Position numbers and translations under genes: made by a program. From Arthrobacter antibioticus (GTDB lineage: Bacteria; Actinomycetota; Actinomycetes; Actinomycetales; Micrococcaceae): a stretch of 64,000 bases of DNA. The DNA lies in the NCBI RefSeq assembly GCF_030063205.1, contig NZ_JASISQ010000005.1:186001-250000 (forward strand). The letters are read 5' to 3'. Shown piece after piece: positions 16,751 through 26,309 of this stretch (the stretch's first letter is position 1; each line of letters opens with the position of its first letter). Below the pieces are notes generated by a model. That model was not told the origin of the DNA, did not search any database, and was given only the letters and a program-made list of their open reading frames with translations.

Positions 16751-18106
16751 GTGAGCACAATTATTGCCGTGGAGACCAGCGACGTTCGATTTCCAACATC
16801 GCGCGATCTGGATGGTTCGGATGCTATGAACCCGGATCCGGATTATTCGGCTGCCTACTTGCGGATTGTCACCGACGGCGACGACGGACATGAGGGGCAC
16901 GGCTTTGTCTTCACCATTGGTCGTGGCAACGATGTGGAAACGGCGGCCATTAAGGCATTGACCCCGTATCTTTTGGGGCGCAACACTGAGGATCTTCTCA
17001 ATGACATGGGCGGCACCTGGAAGGAGCTCACCCATGATTCACAGTTGCGCTGGTTGGGCCCGGAAAAGGGTGTTATGCACATGGCGATCGGTGCAGTGAT
17101 CAATGCGCTGTGGGACCTGAAATCAAAACGTGCTGGCTTGCCCTTGTGGCAGTTATTGGCGCAGATGAGCCCGGAAGAACTAGTTGACCTGGTCGACTTT
17201 CGGTACCTCACGGATGCTATGACCCGTGAGGACGCACTCGAGATACTGCGGGCCGCTGAGCCTGGCAGGGAAGAGCGCACCGCCACGCTGCTGGCTGAGG
17301 GCTACCCGGGATATACCACCACTCCTGGCTGGTTGGGTTACTCGGATGAGAAGCTGACCCGCTTGGCACACGAAGCCGTGGCCGCCGGATTCAAGCAGAT
17401 TAAGCTCAAAGTTGGTGCCGACCTCGAGGATGACGTGCGCCGACTACGCGCCGCACGTGCCGCCGTCGGACCTGATATTTTGGTGGCTGTTGATGCCAAC
17501 CAACGCTGGGACGTGGCCGAGGCCATTGAGTGGATGAAGCACTTGGCACCATTCGACATCGCTTGGATCGAGGAGCCCACCAGTCCGGATGACATTCTTG
17601 GCCATGCCGCCATTGCCCGAGCGGTTGCACCCATTCCCGTAGCAACCGGAGAGCACGTGCAAAACCGTGTGGTCTTCAAACAAATGCTTCAAGCCAACGC
17701 ACTCCAAGTCCTGCAGATTGATGCCGCGCGTGTGGCTGGCGTCAATGAAAACGTGGCCATTTTGCTCCTTGCCGCCAAATTCGGGGTCAGGGTCTGCCCG
17801 CACGCTGGCGGTGTGGGTTTGTGCGAGGCCGTTCAGCACCTGTCCATGTTTGATTTTGTGGCAGTCTCTGCGAAGAAGGAGGACAGGATGATCGAGTTCG
17901 TCGATCACCTCCATGAGCACTTTGTGACTCCAATTGATGTCCATGATGGTTGCTACTGGCCGCCACTGGCCCCCGGTGGCGGCAGTGAAATGCATGCCGC
18001 CTCGGTTGCTGAGTTCAGCTTTCCGGACGGCGCCTTCTGGGCTGCTGATGCGGCGGCGAACGGCCATTCAGAGAACCGTGTGAGCCTCGCAACGGAAATG
18101 GTCTAG
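16751..18106 (+). CDS. L-fuconate dehydratase (enolase superfamily)
   Basis: The 451-residue protein dehydrates L-fuconate to 2-keto-3-deoxy-L-fuconate. The N-terminus ([26 protein letters not shown]) is characteristic of this family. Catalytic residues fit the superfamily: K218-L-K220, metal ligands D248, E274 and E301 ([22 protein letters not shown]), and H351 in [11 protein letters not shown]. The GTG start has GGAG 6 bases upstream. It is first in a plus-strand operon whose next gene starts 3 bases after its stop. The whole pathway is present around it, which strongly supports the assignment. Confidence 0.94.
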   Translation: MSTIIAVETSDVRFPTSRDLDGSDAMNPDPDYSAAYLRIVTDGDDGHEGHGFVFTIGRGNDVETAAIKALTPYLLGRNTEDLLNDMGGTWKELTHDSQLRWLGPEKGVMHMAIGAVINALWDLKSKRAGLPLWQLLAQMSPEELVDLVDFRYLTDAMTREDALEILRAAEPGREERTATLLAEGYPGYTTTPGWLGYSDEKLTRLAHEAVAAGFKQIKLKVGADLEDDVRRLRAARAAVGPDILVAVDANQRWDVAEAIEWMKHLAPFDIAWIEEPTSPDDILGHAAIARAVAPIPVATGEHVQNRVVFKQMLQANALQVLQIDAARVAGVNENVAILLLAAKFGVRVCPHAGGVGLCEAVQHLSMFDFVAVSAKKEDRMIEFVDHLHEHFVTPIDVHDGCYWPPLAPGGGSEMHAASVAEFSFPDGAFWAADAAANGHSENRVSLATEMV

Positions 18107-18109
18107 AGA

Positions 18110-19456
18110 ATGTCTGCCGAAGTTCGTATTGACCATGCTCCATGGTTTACCGAGGCCCGGCTTGGAATGTTCGTGCACTGGGGGCTCTATGCGCTGCCTG
18201 CTAGACACGAATGGGTCATGAGTTTCGAGCAGACGAGCGTGGCAGACTATGTAAAGTATTTTGAGCGCTTTGATCCGGACCTCTACGATCCGCGTGAATG
18301 GGCTCGGCAAGCCAAAGCTGCTGGGATGGAATACGTGGTGCTGACAACAAAGCACCACGAAGGATTCTGTCTTTGGGATTCGGCGCTGACGGACTATAAA
18401 GCGACCAATACACCAGCGGGTAGGGACCTGCTTGTGCCGTATGTGGAGGCACTTCGAGAAGCCGGGCTCAAAGTTGGCTTCTATCATTCCCTCATAGACT
18501 GGCACCACCCGGACTTCACCATTGATGACATTCACCCATTGCGGGATGCCCCTAATGTGGATGAACTCAACGCAAGCCGTGACATGTCTACTTACCGTGA
18601 CTATCTCCACGGGCAAGTACGCGAACTGCTGACTAACTACGGCACCATCGATTACCTGTTCTTTGATTTTTCCTACCCTGTGGGGCCCCTGGCCAAACGC
18701 TACCCGGGCAAGGGTCGCGACGATTGGGATTCAGCGAAACTTCTAAGGATGATCCGTGAGCTGCAGCCAGGGGTAATTGTCAATGACCGTCTGGATATAC
18801 CGGGTGACTTTGTTACTCCTGAGCAGTACCAACCCACGGGAACTATGAACAGTGGCGGCAAGGATGTGCCTTGGGAAGCGTGCCAGACCCTGAACGGCAG
18901 TTGGGGTTACGACCGCGACAACATGGACTACAAATCCGTTGAGATGTTGGTTCGTATGCTCATTGACGGTGTCTCAAAAGATGGGAATCTGCTGCTGAAC
19001 GTGGGCCCCACCGGACGGGGTGAGATCGATCCCCGCGGATCGGCCTCGCTGGCTGGCATTGGGGAGTGGATGCGAACGCATGAGCGTTCCATTCGCGGCG
19101 CGCGGAGCAGCACTTTTGTGCCTCCAACGGATTGCCGGTACACCCGCCGCGGCAACAGGCTGTACTTGCACTTATTTGCCTGGCCGCTAGGAGCTGTTCA
19201 CCTGCCGGGACTGGCCGGAAAAGTTAGCTACGCCCAGTTGCTCAATGACGCGTCTGAGATAACGATGGAGACAATTGATCCTGAACAACTTGCTTCTAAC
19301 ACCCGCCCAGGTGGCCAACCGGCCAGCACCCTGACGCTGAAACTGCCCGTGCAGCGACCCAATGTTACCGTCCCTGTTATTGAGCTGTTCCTCAAGGATG
19401 CGAATCTAAACGATATGAATCTCACCGCTGAGAATATTGATGAAAGAGAGCTCTGA
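18110..19456 (+). CDS. Alpha-L-fucosidase, GH29 family
   Basis: The 448-residue enzyme shows the GH29 start WFTEARLGMFVHWGLYALPARHEW, then AKAAGMEYVVLTTKHHEGFCLWDS, KVGFYHSLIDWHHPD, and TIDYLFFDFSYP, where an aspartate should be the nucleophile. NLLLNVGPTGRGEIDP is the usual C-terminal-side motif. No signal peptide is seen, so it should act in the cytoplasm on imported fucosides rather than on polymers outside. It is translationally linked to the next gene by a TGATG overlap. Acid/base residue not identified. Confidence 0.93.
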   Translation: MSAEVRIDHAPWFTEARLGMFVHWGLYALPARHEWVMSFEQTSVADYVKYFERFDPDLYDPREWARQAKAAGMEYVVLTTKHHEGFCLWDSALTDYKATNTPAGRDLLVPYVEALREAGLKVGFYHSLIDWHHPDFTIDDIHPLRDAPNVDELNASRDMSTYRDYLHGQVRELLTNYGTIDYLFFDFSYPVGPLAKRYPGKGRDDWDSAKLLRMIRELQPGVIVNDRLDIPGDFVTPEQYQPTGTMNSGGKDVPWEACQTLNGSWGYDRDNMDYKSVEMLVRMLIDGVSKDGNLLLNVGPTGRGEIDPRGSASLAGIGEWMRTHERSIRGARSSTFVPPTDCRYTRRGNRLYLHLFAWPLGAVHLPGLAGKVSYAQLLNDASEITMETIDPEQLASNTRPGGQPASTLTLKLPVQRPNVTVPVIELFLKDANLNDMNLTAENIDEREL

Positions 19457-19767
19457 TGCAGAAGATAGCCCTCCACACCCGGCTTAAGTCTGGCAAGGAG
19501 TCTGAATATGACACTGTTCATGCCCGCATCAGTGACGAGCTGGATTCGGCGCTGCGTGCGGCCGGTGTCACAGGGTGGAATATCTGGCGCAGTGGGCGCG
19601 AACTTTTCCATGTTGTAGAAGTTGTCGATTATCAGGCGATGCGCAAGGAGCTGGCCACCAACCCAGTGAACATCCAGTGGCAGGCCGTCATGGCGGAACT
19701 GCTGGAGGTCGAAGACGACTACTCCGGGGACGATCTGGGACTGGCGAAAGTGTGGGAACTGCCATGA
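19456..19767 (+). CDS. L-fucose/L-rhamnose mutarotase family protein
   Basis: The 103-residue protein has the dimeric ferredoxin-like fold pattern of the RhaM family: RLKSGKESEYDTVHARI near the N-terminus, GWNIWRSGRELFHVVEV in the centre and NPVNIQWQAVMAEL later. It would speed interconversion of alpha and beta anomers so that the dehydrogenase gets its preferred form. Its ATG overlaps the fucosidase stop by one base, and its stop overlaps the next start as ATGA. Fucose specificity is inferred from context. Confidence 0.88.
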   Translation: MQKIALHTRLKSGKESEYDTVHARISDELDSALRAAGVTGWNIWRSGRELFHVVEVVDYQAMRKELATNPVNIQWQAVMAELLEVEDDYSGDDLGLAKVWELP

Positions 19768-20732
19768 GCCTTCCGGAACTTGGCCGGCTGGGTTTCGGCG
19801 CCGCGGGCATCGGTAACCTTTACCGAGCAATGTCCGACGACGTTGCTGCCGCCACCATGTCAGCTGGCTGGGACGCTGGCATCAGGTACTTTGACACGGC
19901 ACCGCACTACGGGCTGGGCTTATCGGAGCGCCGGTTGGGCGCATTCCTGATCACCAAGCCCCGTGCAGAATTTGTCATTTCTACGAAGGTGGGCAGAATT
20001 CTTGACCCTGCGGTGAACCTTTCCGGGGCCAAAGATACGCAAGGGTTCGATGTCCGCGCTGACTCCGTTCGCCGCTGGGATCCTTCCGAAGCTGGCATCC
20101 GAGGCAGCATCGAGGACTCCCTGCAACGCACAGGCCTCGATCGGATCGATATAGCGTACCTCCATGATCCTGACGTGTACGACCTTGACGCAGGGATTAG
20201 GCAAGCTTTGCCCGCCCTTCAGAAACTCCGCGACGAAGGGTTGATCAAGGCCATTGGCGTAGGTTCAAACTCCGCGGATGCGTTGCGTGAATGCGTCCTG
20301 AACGCTGACATTGATGTGATCATGTTGGCTGGGCGCTACTCGTTGCTGGAGCAGCCAGCGGCTGCGCAGCTGCTGCCGTTGTGTTTGGAGCGCGAGGTTC
20401 AGGTGGCCAACTGCGGGGTGTACAACTCTGGGTTGTTGGCGCGAGCCGTGGTGCCGGCCAACGCGCACTACAACTATGAACCAGCGCCGGCGGAAATACT
20501 GGCCAGGGCCCAGGCGCTCGCTGCTTGTTGTGATGAATTCGGTGTGGAGTTACCTGCCGCTGCCCTGCAGTTTGCCGGCGCTCACCCAGCCGTGTGCACG
20601 GTGGTTGTTGGCGCCTCAAATGCGGAGCAGATCACCCAGACGGCCGAGCGTATGGCCGCGAAGATTCCGGTGGAGTTGTGGAGTGCGCTTGTTGAGCGAG
20701 GGCTATTAGATGAACGCCTAGCTCATGTCTGA
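19764..20732 (+). CDS. Aldo/keto reductase, probable L-fucose (D-threo-aldose) 1-dehydrogenase
   Basis: The 322-residue AKR has the catalytic tetrad in order: Asp and Tyr in RYFDTAPHYG, Lys in ISTKVG and His in AYLHDPD, followed by cofactor-binding GASNAEQ. The N-terminal LGFGAAGIGNLYRAMSDD is typical of the D-threo-aldose dehydrogenase group that oxidises L-fucose to its lactone with NAD(P). The start at 19764 overlaps the mutarotase stop by 4 bases; the longer open frame upstream only reads through that gene. It overlaps the lactonase gene by 8 bases. Confidence 0.9.
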   Translation: MSLPELGRLGFGAAGIGNLYRAMSDDVAAATMSAGWDAGIRYFDTAPHYGLGLSERRLGAFLITKPRAEFVISTKVGRILDPAVNLSGAKDTQGFDVRADSVRRWDPSEAGIRGSIEDSLQRTGLDRIDIAYLHDPDVYDLDAGIRQALPALQKLRDEGLIKAIGVGSNSADALRECVLNADIDVIMLAGRYSLLEQPAAAQLLPLCLEREVQVANCGVYNSGLLARAVVPANAHYNYEPAPAEILARAQALAACCDEFGVELPAAALQFAGAHPAVCTVVVGASNAEQITQTAERMAAKIPVELWSALVERGLLDERLAHV

Positions 20733-21639
20733 GGCACTACCCGATTCCATGGCCGACGCCGGAGCGCAGCACGCTGCTCTAAGCGGGAGTTTGGCGAGGC
20801 CTGCGGACCGCATCGACTCCCACCTGCACGTGTGGGAACTAGCGCCCGGGAAGTATTCTTGGTTGACACCAGCCCATGGGGTTCTTTATGACAGTTTTAC
20901 GCCAGAACAGGCAGGGCAGGCACTTGTCTCAGCCGGGGTCGGCCAGGCAATACTTGTACAAGCCGATGACACCGCGGCGGATACTGAGGCGATGCTAGCC
21001 GCTGCCGCGGTACATGACTGGATTATTGGTGTGGTTGGCTGGCTACCCTTAGAAGATCCATCAGCAACGGCGGCCATGTTGGAGCAGTGGGGGAGCAATC
21101 CCGCATTTTGTGGTGTGCGCACCTTGATTCACGATAATCCACGGGCTGATATTTTGGTCCTGGAATCCGTGCGGGCATCCCTTGCGCTGGTGGCACAGGC
21201 AGGAATTCCCTTCGACGTGCCGGATCCTTTCCCCCGGCACCTATCCCAAGTAGCGGACTTGGCCCACACGCTGCCGGAGCTCACCGTTGTTGTTGATCAC
21301 CTCGGAAAGCCTCCGCGGGCTGGCACCAGGGAGCAGATGAGGCAGTGGGAAAAGCAGCTAAGGGCCGTGGCGACACTGCCCAACACCGTGGCTAAATTCT
21401 CAGGTTTGCAAGCCGCAGGCACAGAATATTCGGCACAAGCACTCCAGCAGATCTGGGAGATCGCTTTGGATTCCTTTGGTCCGCAGCGACTCATGTTTGG
21501 CGGGGATTGGCCGGTGAGCTTGCTAGGTGGAAGCTATCACCACAACGTGAACGTTGCAGGAACGCTAATCAATTCTCTTAGCGCAGAAGAAGCGGCGTTA
21601 ATCTGGGCAGGAACGGCCCGGCGTACGTACCGGAGATAA
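20725..21639 (+). CDS. Amidohydrolase, probable L-fuconolactonase
   Basis: The 304-residue COG3618-type amidohydrolase has the metal-binding DSHLHVWE near the N-terminus, DHLGKPP in the middle and MFGGDWPVS near the C-terminus, the family's His and Asp ligands. It would hydrolyse L-fucono-lactone to L-fuconate, the substrate of the dehydratase at the head of this operon. The first 25 residues before the barrel are a poorly ordered extension, so a later start is possible, but the ATG at 20725 overlapping the dehydrogenase gene fits the operon style. Last gene of the five-gene arm. Confidence 0.89.
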   Translation: MSEALPDSMADAGAQHAALSGSLARPADRIDSHLHVWELAPGKYSWLTPAHGVLYDSFTPEQAGQALVSAGVGQAILVQADDTAADTEAMLAAAAVHDWIIGVVGWLPLEDPSATAAMLEQWGSNPAFCGVRTLIHDNPRADILVLESVRASLALVAQAGIPFDVPDPFPRHLSQVADLAHTLPELTVVVDHLGKPPRAGTREQMRQWEKQLRAVATLPNTVAKFSGLQAAGTEYSAQALQQIWEIALDSFGPQRLMFGGDWPVSLLGGSYHHNVNVAGTLINSLSAEEAALIWAGTARRTYRR

Positions 21640-21648
21640 CAGTTTTGC

Positions 21649-21663
21649 AAACATCCGATGTAT
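21649..21663. promoter_or_regulatory. Palindromic operator before the sugar ABC transporter
   Basis: AAACATCCGATGTAT repeats the ACATC-C/G-GATGT core found at 16686 and lies about 200 bases upstream of the transporter ATPase gene, directly after the lactonase stop. It suggests common control of catabolism and uptake. Confidence 0.72.
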
Positions 21664-21703
21664 TTGGGTAAAAAGTGTGTAATCGTGGCGCAGATAACAT
21701 AAC

Positions 21704-21841
21704 ATGATGGAAGTTGAATTCTCTGCCACTTCTGCAAAGTTGTGGAATAGGGCTGTAGATCATGGCTTGAGCTCCACTGCAGTGGTTCTGCTCAACGAAC
21801 TAGATCTCCAGGAGAGGTCTGATGTCATGGCTGATATATGA
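21704..21841 (+). CDS. Possible 45-residue small ORF ahead of the sugar transporter
   Basis: ATGATGGAAGTT opens a 45-codon frame ending TGA 15 bases before the transporter ATPase. The peptide (starting MMEVEFSATSAKLWNRAV) is soluble and of ordinary composition. No clear ribosome site precedes it, so it may be chance or a leader peptide. Not recognised. Confidence 0.3.
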   Translation: MMEVEFSATSAKLWNRAVDHGLSSTAVVLLNELDLQERSDVMADI

Positions 21842-21856
21842 GGGTGAGAGGGTGTT

Positions 21857-23422
21857 ATGAGTAAAAAACTTCTTCGGATATCCGGGGTGAACAAGAGCTT
21901 TCCCGGGGTCAAGGCCCTCTCCGAGATGGCGTTGGATCTTCACCACAACGAGGTGCTTGCACTTGTCGGTGAGAATGGTGCGGGCAAGTCCACTCTCATG
22001 AAACTGCTTTCCGGCATCTATGTCCCGGATTCGGGCAGCTTTGAAATTGATGGTGAACCAGTTGTTATCAGTGGCACCAAGCACGCTCAGGAACTGGGCA
22101 TCAGCATCATTCATCAGGAATTCAATTTGATGCAAGACCTCACTGTGGCCCAGAACATTTACATCGGTCGCGAACCCCGCATGGGCGGAATGTTCTTAAG
22201 TGAGCGTGCGCTGAATCGCAAGGCCCGCCTGTTATTCAACCAAATCAATATTGATCTTGACCCTAAAGCACGTGTTGGTGACCTCACAGTTGCCAAGCAG
22301 CAGATGGTGGAGATCGCTAAGGCGCTCTCCTACAAATCGCGCATCCTGATCATGGATGAGCCAACTGCGGCATTGAATGATGCCGAAGTGGCAACCCTGC
22401 ATGACCTGATCCGCAACTTCACCAATGAAGACACCGGAGTCATCTACATCTCCCACCGGATGGATGAACTCAAGGCTATCTCCAACCGCATAACGGTGAT
22501 CCGGGACGGTGAGTACATCGACACCGTGGACACAGCAAAGACCACGATGCGTGAGGTCATCAACTTAATGGTTGGCCGTGAAATTTCCGGCAACCAGAGA
22601 CCGGAAACTCATGTGCCCACAGACGAGGTTGTCCTGAAGGTGACAGGGTTGGAAACCAAACACTTCCTGCGGGACATTAATTTTGATCTGCACAAGGGTG
22701 AGATTCTCGGTTTTGCTGGATTGATGGGAGCAGGGCGAACCGAAGTGGCCCGGGCTATTGTTGGAGCGGACCGCATCACCGCCGGCTCAATTGAACTCAA
22801 TGGCAAAGCGGTGACCATCGGCAATCCCGCAGTAGCTGCCAGCATGGGCCTTGGCTATCTCTCCGAGGATCGCAAACACCTAGGCCTTTTGCTAGAGCGC
22901 GATGTCAAAGACAACATTGGACTGAGCTCACTGAAGATGTTCTCCCGCATGGGTGTAATCAATGACAAGGCAATGAAGTCAACTTCTGCCACTTACATCG
23001 AGAAACTACGTATCAAAACCCCGTCCAGTGCGCAGCTGGCCAAAAATCTCTCCGGTGGTAACCAACAAAAGATCGTCATCGCGAAATGGTTAGTCAAAGA
23101 TTGCGACATCCTAATTTTTGATGAACCAACACGTGGCATCGATGTGGGTGCTAAAGAAGAAATTTATGTCCTTCTCAATGACTTGGTGGCTCAAGGTAAA
23201 TCGATCATCATGATCTCTTCGGAACTGCCAGAGGTGCTGCGACTCTCACACCGAATTGCTGTCATGAGTGAGGGCCGGCTCACCGGATTCCTCTCCAATG
23301 TGGAAGCCAACCAGGAAAACATCATGGAGTTGGCCACTGCAAATATTGAAAGCTCCGTCTTGTCGCCTCTCCCACCCTCCAGCGCGCAGCGCTCCTCGAA
23401 GCAAGAAAGCACGGCAAACTGA
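21857..23422 (+). CDS. Sugar ABC transporter ATPase, RbsA/MglA type (tandem ABC domains)
   Basis: The 521-residue protein has two ABC domains. The first has Walker A GENGAGKSTL and Walker B ILIMDEPTAAL with a degenerate signature (LTVAKQQMVEIAKAL), as usual for this subfamily. The second has the non-canonical GLMGAGRTE in place of Walker A, then LSGGNQQK and ILIFDEPTRGIDVGAK. It starts after GAGAGGG and overlaps the permease gene by one base (TGATG). With the fucose genes next door and a shared operator, L-fucose or fucosides are the likely cargo. Deoxyhexose specificity is inference. Confidence 0.94.
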   Translation: MSKKLLRISGVNKSFPGVKALSEMALDLHHNEVLALVGENGAGKSTLMKLLSGIYVPDSGSFEIDGEPVVISGTKHAQELGISIIHQEFNLMQDLTVAQNIYIGREPRMGGMFLSERALNRKARLLFNQINIDLDPKARVGDLTVAKQQMVEIAKALSYKSRILIMDEPTAALNDAEVATLHDLIRNFTNEDTGVIYISHRMDELKAISNRITVIRDGEYIDTVDTAKTTMREVINLMVGREISGNQRPETHVPTDEVVLKVTGLETKHFLRDINFDLHKGEILGFAGLMGAGRTEVARAIVGADRITAGSIELNGKAVTIGNPAVAASMGLGYLSEDRKHLGLLLERDVKDNIGLSSLKMFSRMGVINDKAMKSTSATYIEKLRIKTPSSAQLAKNLSGGNQQKIVIAKWLVKDCDILIFDEPTRGIDVGAKEEIYVLLNDLVAQGKSIIMISSELPEVLRLSHRIAVMSEGRLTGFLSNVEANQENIMELATANIESSVLSPLPPSSAQRSSKQESTAN

Positions 23423-24444
23423 TGACCCTGACTAAGGAAGATGCGCAGTCTCTGCGGATTGCCAGCAATAAAAAATCGGAACTCAACACCCGAATCCGGG
23501 CCAGCTTTCAGCAGCTGCTGGCATTTGCGAGTCTGCTGGCGTTGGTATTGTTCTTCTCCGTGGCGAGTTCGAACTTCCTCCAGGCCGCAAACCTTTCCAA
23601 CATCCTGCTCTCCACAGTTGTTACTGGCCTGCTGGCGTTGGGAACCACGTTTGTCATCATCACCGGTGGCATTGATCTCTCCATCGGAACAGGCATGACC
23701 TTGTGTTCGGTCATGACGGCATATTTCATGACAGAACTCGGTCTGCCCATGATTGTGGGTGTGATCGGCGGAGTGTTATTTGGTGCGCTGATTGGTTGTA
23801 CAAACGGCTTTTTCGTGGCAGTGCTGAAGATCCCGTCATTCATCGCCACGCTGGCCATGATGATGGTTGCAGCAGGTTTGGCTCTTGTCATATCAGGCAC
23901 GAAACCGATCTACACCAACGAGGTTGCAGGTTTCCAATCAATCTTTGCCCTCGGTAAGTCGATCCCAGGGCTTGTCATCCCGAATGCTGTCTTCATCCTG
24001 TTTGCCGCAGCCATCGTGGCAGGGGTGATGCTCTCCAAGACGGTGCTTGGTCGTTACACCTACTCAATAGGCAGCAACGAACAGGCCACCGCTCTTTCAG
24101 GGGTGAACGTCACCAAGTGGACCGTCTTGATCTACACCTTTGCTGGTGCCTTCACCGGGCTGGCCGGCGTTATCGCTGCCGCCCGTCTCAACTCCGCCCA
24201 GCCCGCAGGTGGCATGGGTCTAGAACTCCAGGCCATTGCAGCCGTCGTCATTGGTGGCACGTCCCTGGCTGGCGGCAAAGGCTCAATCATCGGCACCGTC
24301 ATTGGTGCGCTGATCATGTCAGTGCTGACCAATGGCCTCTCCATCATGTCCATCCCACAGGAATGGCAACAGGTCGCTGTTGGGGTGGTCATTATCCTCG
24401 CCGTCTACCTGGACATGGTCCGGCGTAAGAAAACAGCGAAATAG
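23422..24444 (+). CDS. Sugar ABC transporter permease, RbsC type
   Basis: The 340-residue protein has about 8-10 membrane segments and RbsC hallmarks: GTTFVIITGGIDLSIG, GCTNGFFVAVLKIPSFIATLAMM, and AAVVIGGTSLAGGKGSIIGTVIGAL. It lies between the ATPase gene (one-base overlap) and the binding-protein gene (66 bases downstream). It should form the homodimeric channel of the importer. Confidence 0.95.
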   Translation: MTLTKEDAQSLRIASNKKSELNTRIRASFQQLLAFASLLALVLFFSVASSNFLQAANLSNILLSTVVTGLLALGTTFVIITGGIDLSIGTGMTLCSVMTAYFMTELGLPMIVGVIGGVLFGALIGCTNGFFVAVLKIPSFIATLAMMMVAAGLALVISGTKPIYTNEVAGFQSIFALGKSIPGLVIPNAVFILFAAAIVAGVMLSKTVLGRYTYSIGSNEQATALSGVNVTKWTVLIYTFAGAFTGLAGVIAAARLNSAQPAGGMGLELQAIAAVVIGGTSLAGGKGSIIGTVIGALIMSVLTNGLSIMSIPQEWQQVAVGVVIILAVYLDMVRRKKTAK

Positions 24445-24510
24445 CTTCCTTCAAATACTGTGCCCCCCGCAACAAACAAGTCAACGCGTTTTTACAAAGG
24501 AGTTAGACCC

Positions 24511-25494
24511 ATGCAAAGAAGAAAATTTCTCGCCCTGGCCTCGGTAGCGGCACTGTCCTTGGGCCTTGCCGCCTGTGACACAGAAGCCAATGCTCCCGCC
24601 GGTGGAGGCTCCAGCGACGGTGGCAAACCGTACATCGCCATTGTTTCCAAGGGCTTCCAGCACCAGTTCTGGCAGTCAGTGAAGCAGGGTGCGGAGAAAG
24701 CAGCGAAAGAGTTCGACGTCGAGATCTCCTTCGAAGGACCCGACAAGGAAACCAACGTTCAGCAGCAGATGGACCAGCTGAACAACGCCATGGCAAAAAA
24801 CCCCAAGGCTCTGGCACTTGCCGCTTTGGACTCCAAGGCTGCTGAAGGCGTGCTGCAAGATGCCAAGGCCAAGAACATCCCGGTCATCGCTTTTGACTCC
24901 GGCGTCGATTCAGATATTCCGTTGGCCACGGCCTCTACCGACAACAAGGCCGCTGCTGCCGAGGCGGCAAAACACATGGCCGAGCTACTGGGCAAAAAGG
25001 GCGAGGTTGGCATTATCGGCCACTCCCAGACGGCAACGTCAGGAACTGACCGTCGCGACGGCTTCGTCGATTACCTAAAGGCCAATGCCCCGGATATCAA
25101 GATCGTTGACATCCAGTACGCAGACGGCGATCAGGCCAAGTCCACTGATGCTGCCAAGGCCATGATGACCGCCAACCCGAACATGGCTGGCATGTACGGC
25201 ACCAACGAAGGCGCAGCGATCGGTGTTGTCAATGCTGTCAAGGAGATGAACAAGACCGGCAAACTAGTGATCGTTGGTTTTGACTCCGGTAAGGCGCAGA
25301 TGGATGCCATCAAGGACGGCCTCATGGCCGGGGCCGTCACCCAGAACCCCGTGGGCATCGGCTACGAGACGGTCAAGGCCGCCGTTGCTGCCATCAAGGG
25401 CGAAAAGGTTGAGAAAGTCATTGACACTGGCTTCTACTGGTATGACAAGAACAACATTGCTGATCCCGACATTGCAGCGAACCTGTACGAGTAA
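24511..25494 (+). CDS. Sugar ABC transporter substrate-binding lipoprotein (RbsB type)
   Basis: The 327-residue protein has a signal peptide ending in lipobox LGLAAC with Cys22, then a periplasmic-binding type I fold (YIAIVSKGFQHQFWQSVKQGAEKAAKEF, ALDSKAAEG, PVIAFDSGVDSD, GTNEGAAIGVV, VGFDSGKAQMDAI). The ATG at 24511 follows AAAGGAG; a longer open frame 51 bases upstream lacks such a site. The separate strong ribosome site suits higher expression than the membrane subunits. Followed by a strong terminator. Confidence 0.94.
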   Translation: MQRRKFLALASVAALSLGLAACDTEANAPAGGGSSDGGKPYIAIVSKGFQHQFWQSVKQGAEKAAKEFDVEISFEGPDKETNVQQQMDQLNNAMAKNPKALALAALDSKAAEGVLQDAKAKNIPVIAFDSGVDSDIPLATASTDNKAAAAEAAKHMAELLGKKGEVGIIGHSQTATSGTDRRDGFVDYLKANAPDIKIVDIQYADGDQAKSTDAAKAMMTANPNMAGMYGTNEGAAIGVVNAVKEMNKTGKLVIVGFDSGKAQMDAIKDGLMAGAVTQNPVGIGYETVKAAVAAIKGEKVEKVIDTGFYWYDKNNIADPDIAANLYE

Positions 25495-25502
25495 AAACCA
25501 CT

Positions 25503-25559
25503 AAAACTGCCTTGTTGTACACTTCTGACCAGCGGTGCACAACAAGGCAGTTTTTGTTT
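25503..25559 (+). terminator. Rho-independent terminator of the sugar transporter operon
   Basis: AAAACTGCCTTGTTGT (25503-25518) pairs perfectly with 25539-25554 across a 20-base loop, followed by a T-rich tail. The A-rich left arm could also serve the convergent gene. Confidence 0.92.
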
Positions 25560-25568
25560 AGGTAGACC

Positions 25569-26309
25569 CTAGGCCAAGGATGAGGTCAGCACCGTCAGGC
25601 CGGTCAGCAAAAGTGCCAGAATCGGAAACAGCCACTGGGTGAGAATTTCAAACCAGCGGGCCTTCAACGGCACTTTGTCAGTGACGGCTTCCAGAGGCTT
25701 TCTCACTGTGTCCGGTGCCGCTTTAAGACTATGTGCTGTGCCAAGCCCTGAAAGCGCAATGAGAAGTATGGCGCTAACAAGTAGCACCAGACCTGGGTTG
25801 AGGCTTAGTAGGGCTTCGTGAGTCTGGCGTGGAGTGAGTACGGCAGAAAGAACTCCCGAGGCACCCCCTACGAGCGGAATCGCGATCAGGGCCCAAAGGT
25901 TACGAACCAGAAATGGTAGACACAACGGCAGGAAGAGTATTAACGTACCCATAGCGGCGAAGCAGACCATCTGCAGTCCACCCAGAAGCAGCTGGGCACC
26001 CTCGATCCACGGTGTTAATGCAGCAGAGAAAATTAGGAAGATCACTAGTCCAGCCGCTGACAAGGCAAGGCCGGACTTCATTCCTTGCATTCTGAGGGCT
26101 GGTTTCTCGCTAGCAAGCTGGGCGGCATAGACGCGCGGTGTGCCAAAGGCTTGCTCGGGGTCCTGATGCGAATCAGCCAAGAATTCCTCGACGCTGGCTA
26201 ATGCATCGCCGGTTGCTACTCCGGAGAAATTATTCAGGCGGAGCTCAAGTGTGAAGTTCTCGAGCCATTTTTTGTGAGTTCCGGTCTTCATCGACTGCTC
26301 CTTGGTCAT
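25569..26309 (-). CDS. HAAS-domain membrane protein paired with PadR
   Basis: The 246-residue protein starts with a domain resembling the HAAS signal domain (LENFTLELRLNNFSGVATGDALASVEEFLADSHQDPEQAFGTPRVYAAQLA, residues about 15-65), then has about five membrane segments. Such proteins are usually encoded next to a PadR regulator, as here: its ATG overlaps the padR stop in ATGA form. An alternative start lies 18 bases later after AAGGAG. The HAAS role is thought to be signalling or regulation of the membrane part; this one's function is unknown. Confidence 0.82.
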   Translation of the reverse strand: MTKEQSMKTGTHKKWLENFTLELRLNNFSGVATGDALASVEEFLADSHQDPEQAFGTPRVYAAQLASEKPALRMQGMKSGLALSAAGLVIFLIFSAALTPWIEGAQLLLGGLQMVCFAAMGTLILFLPLCLPFLVRNLWALIAIPLVGGASGVLSAVLTPRQTHEALLSLNPGLVLLVSAILLIALSGLGTAHSLKAAPDTVRKPLEAVTDKVPLKARWFEILTQWLFPILALLLTGLTVLTSSLA

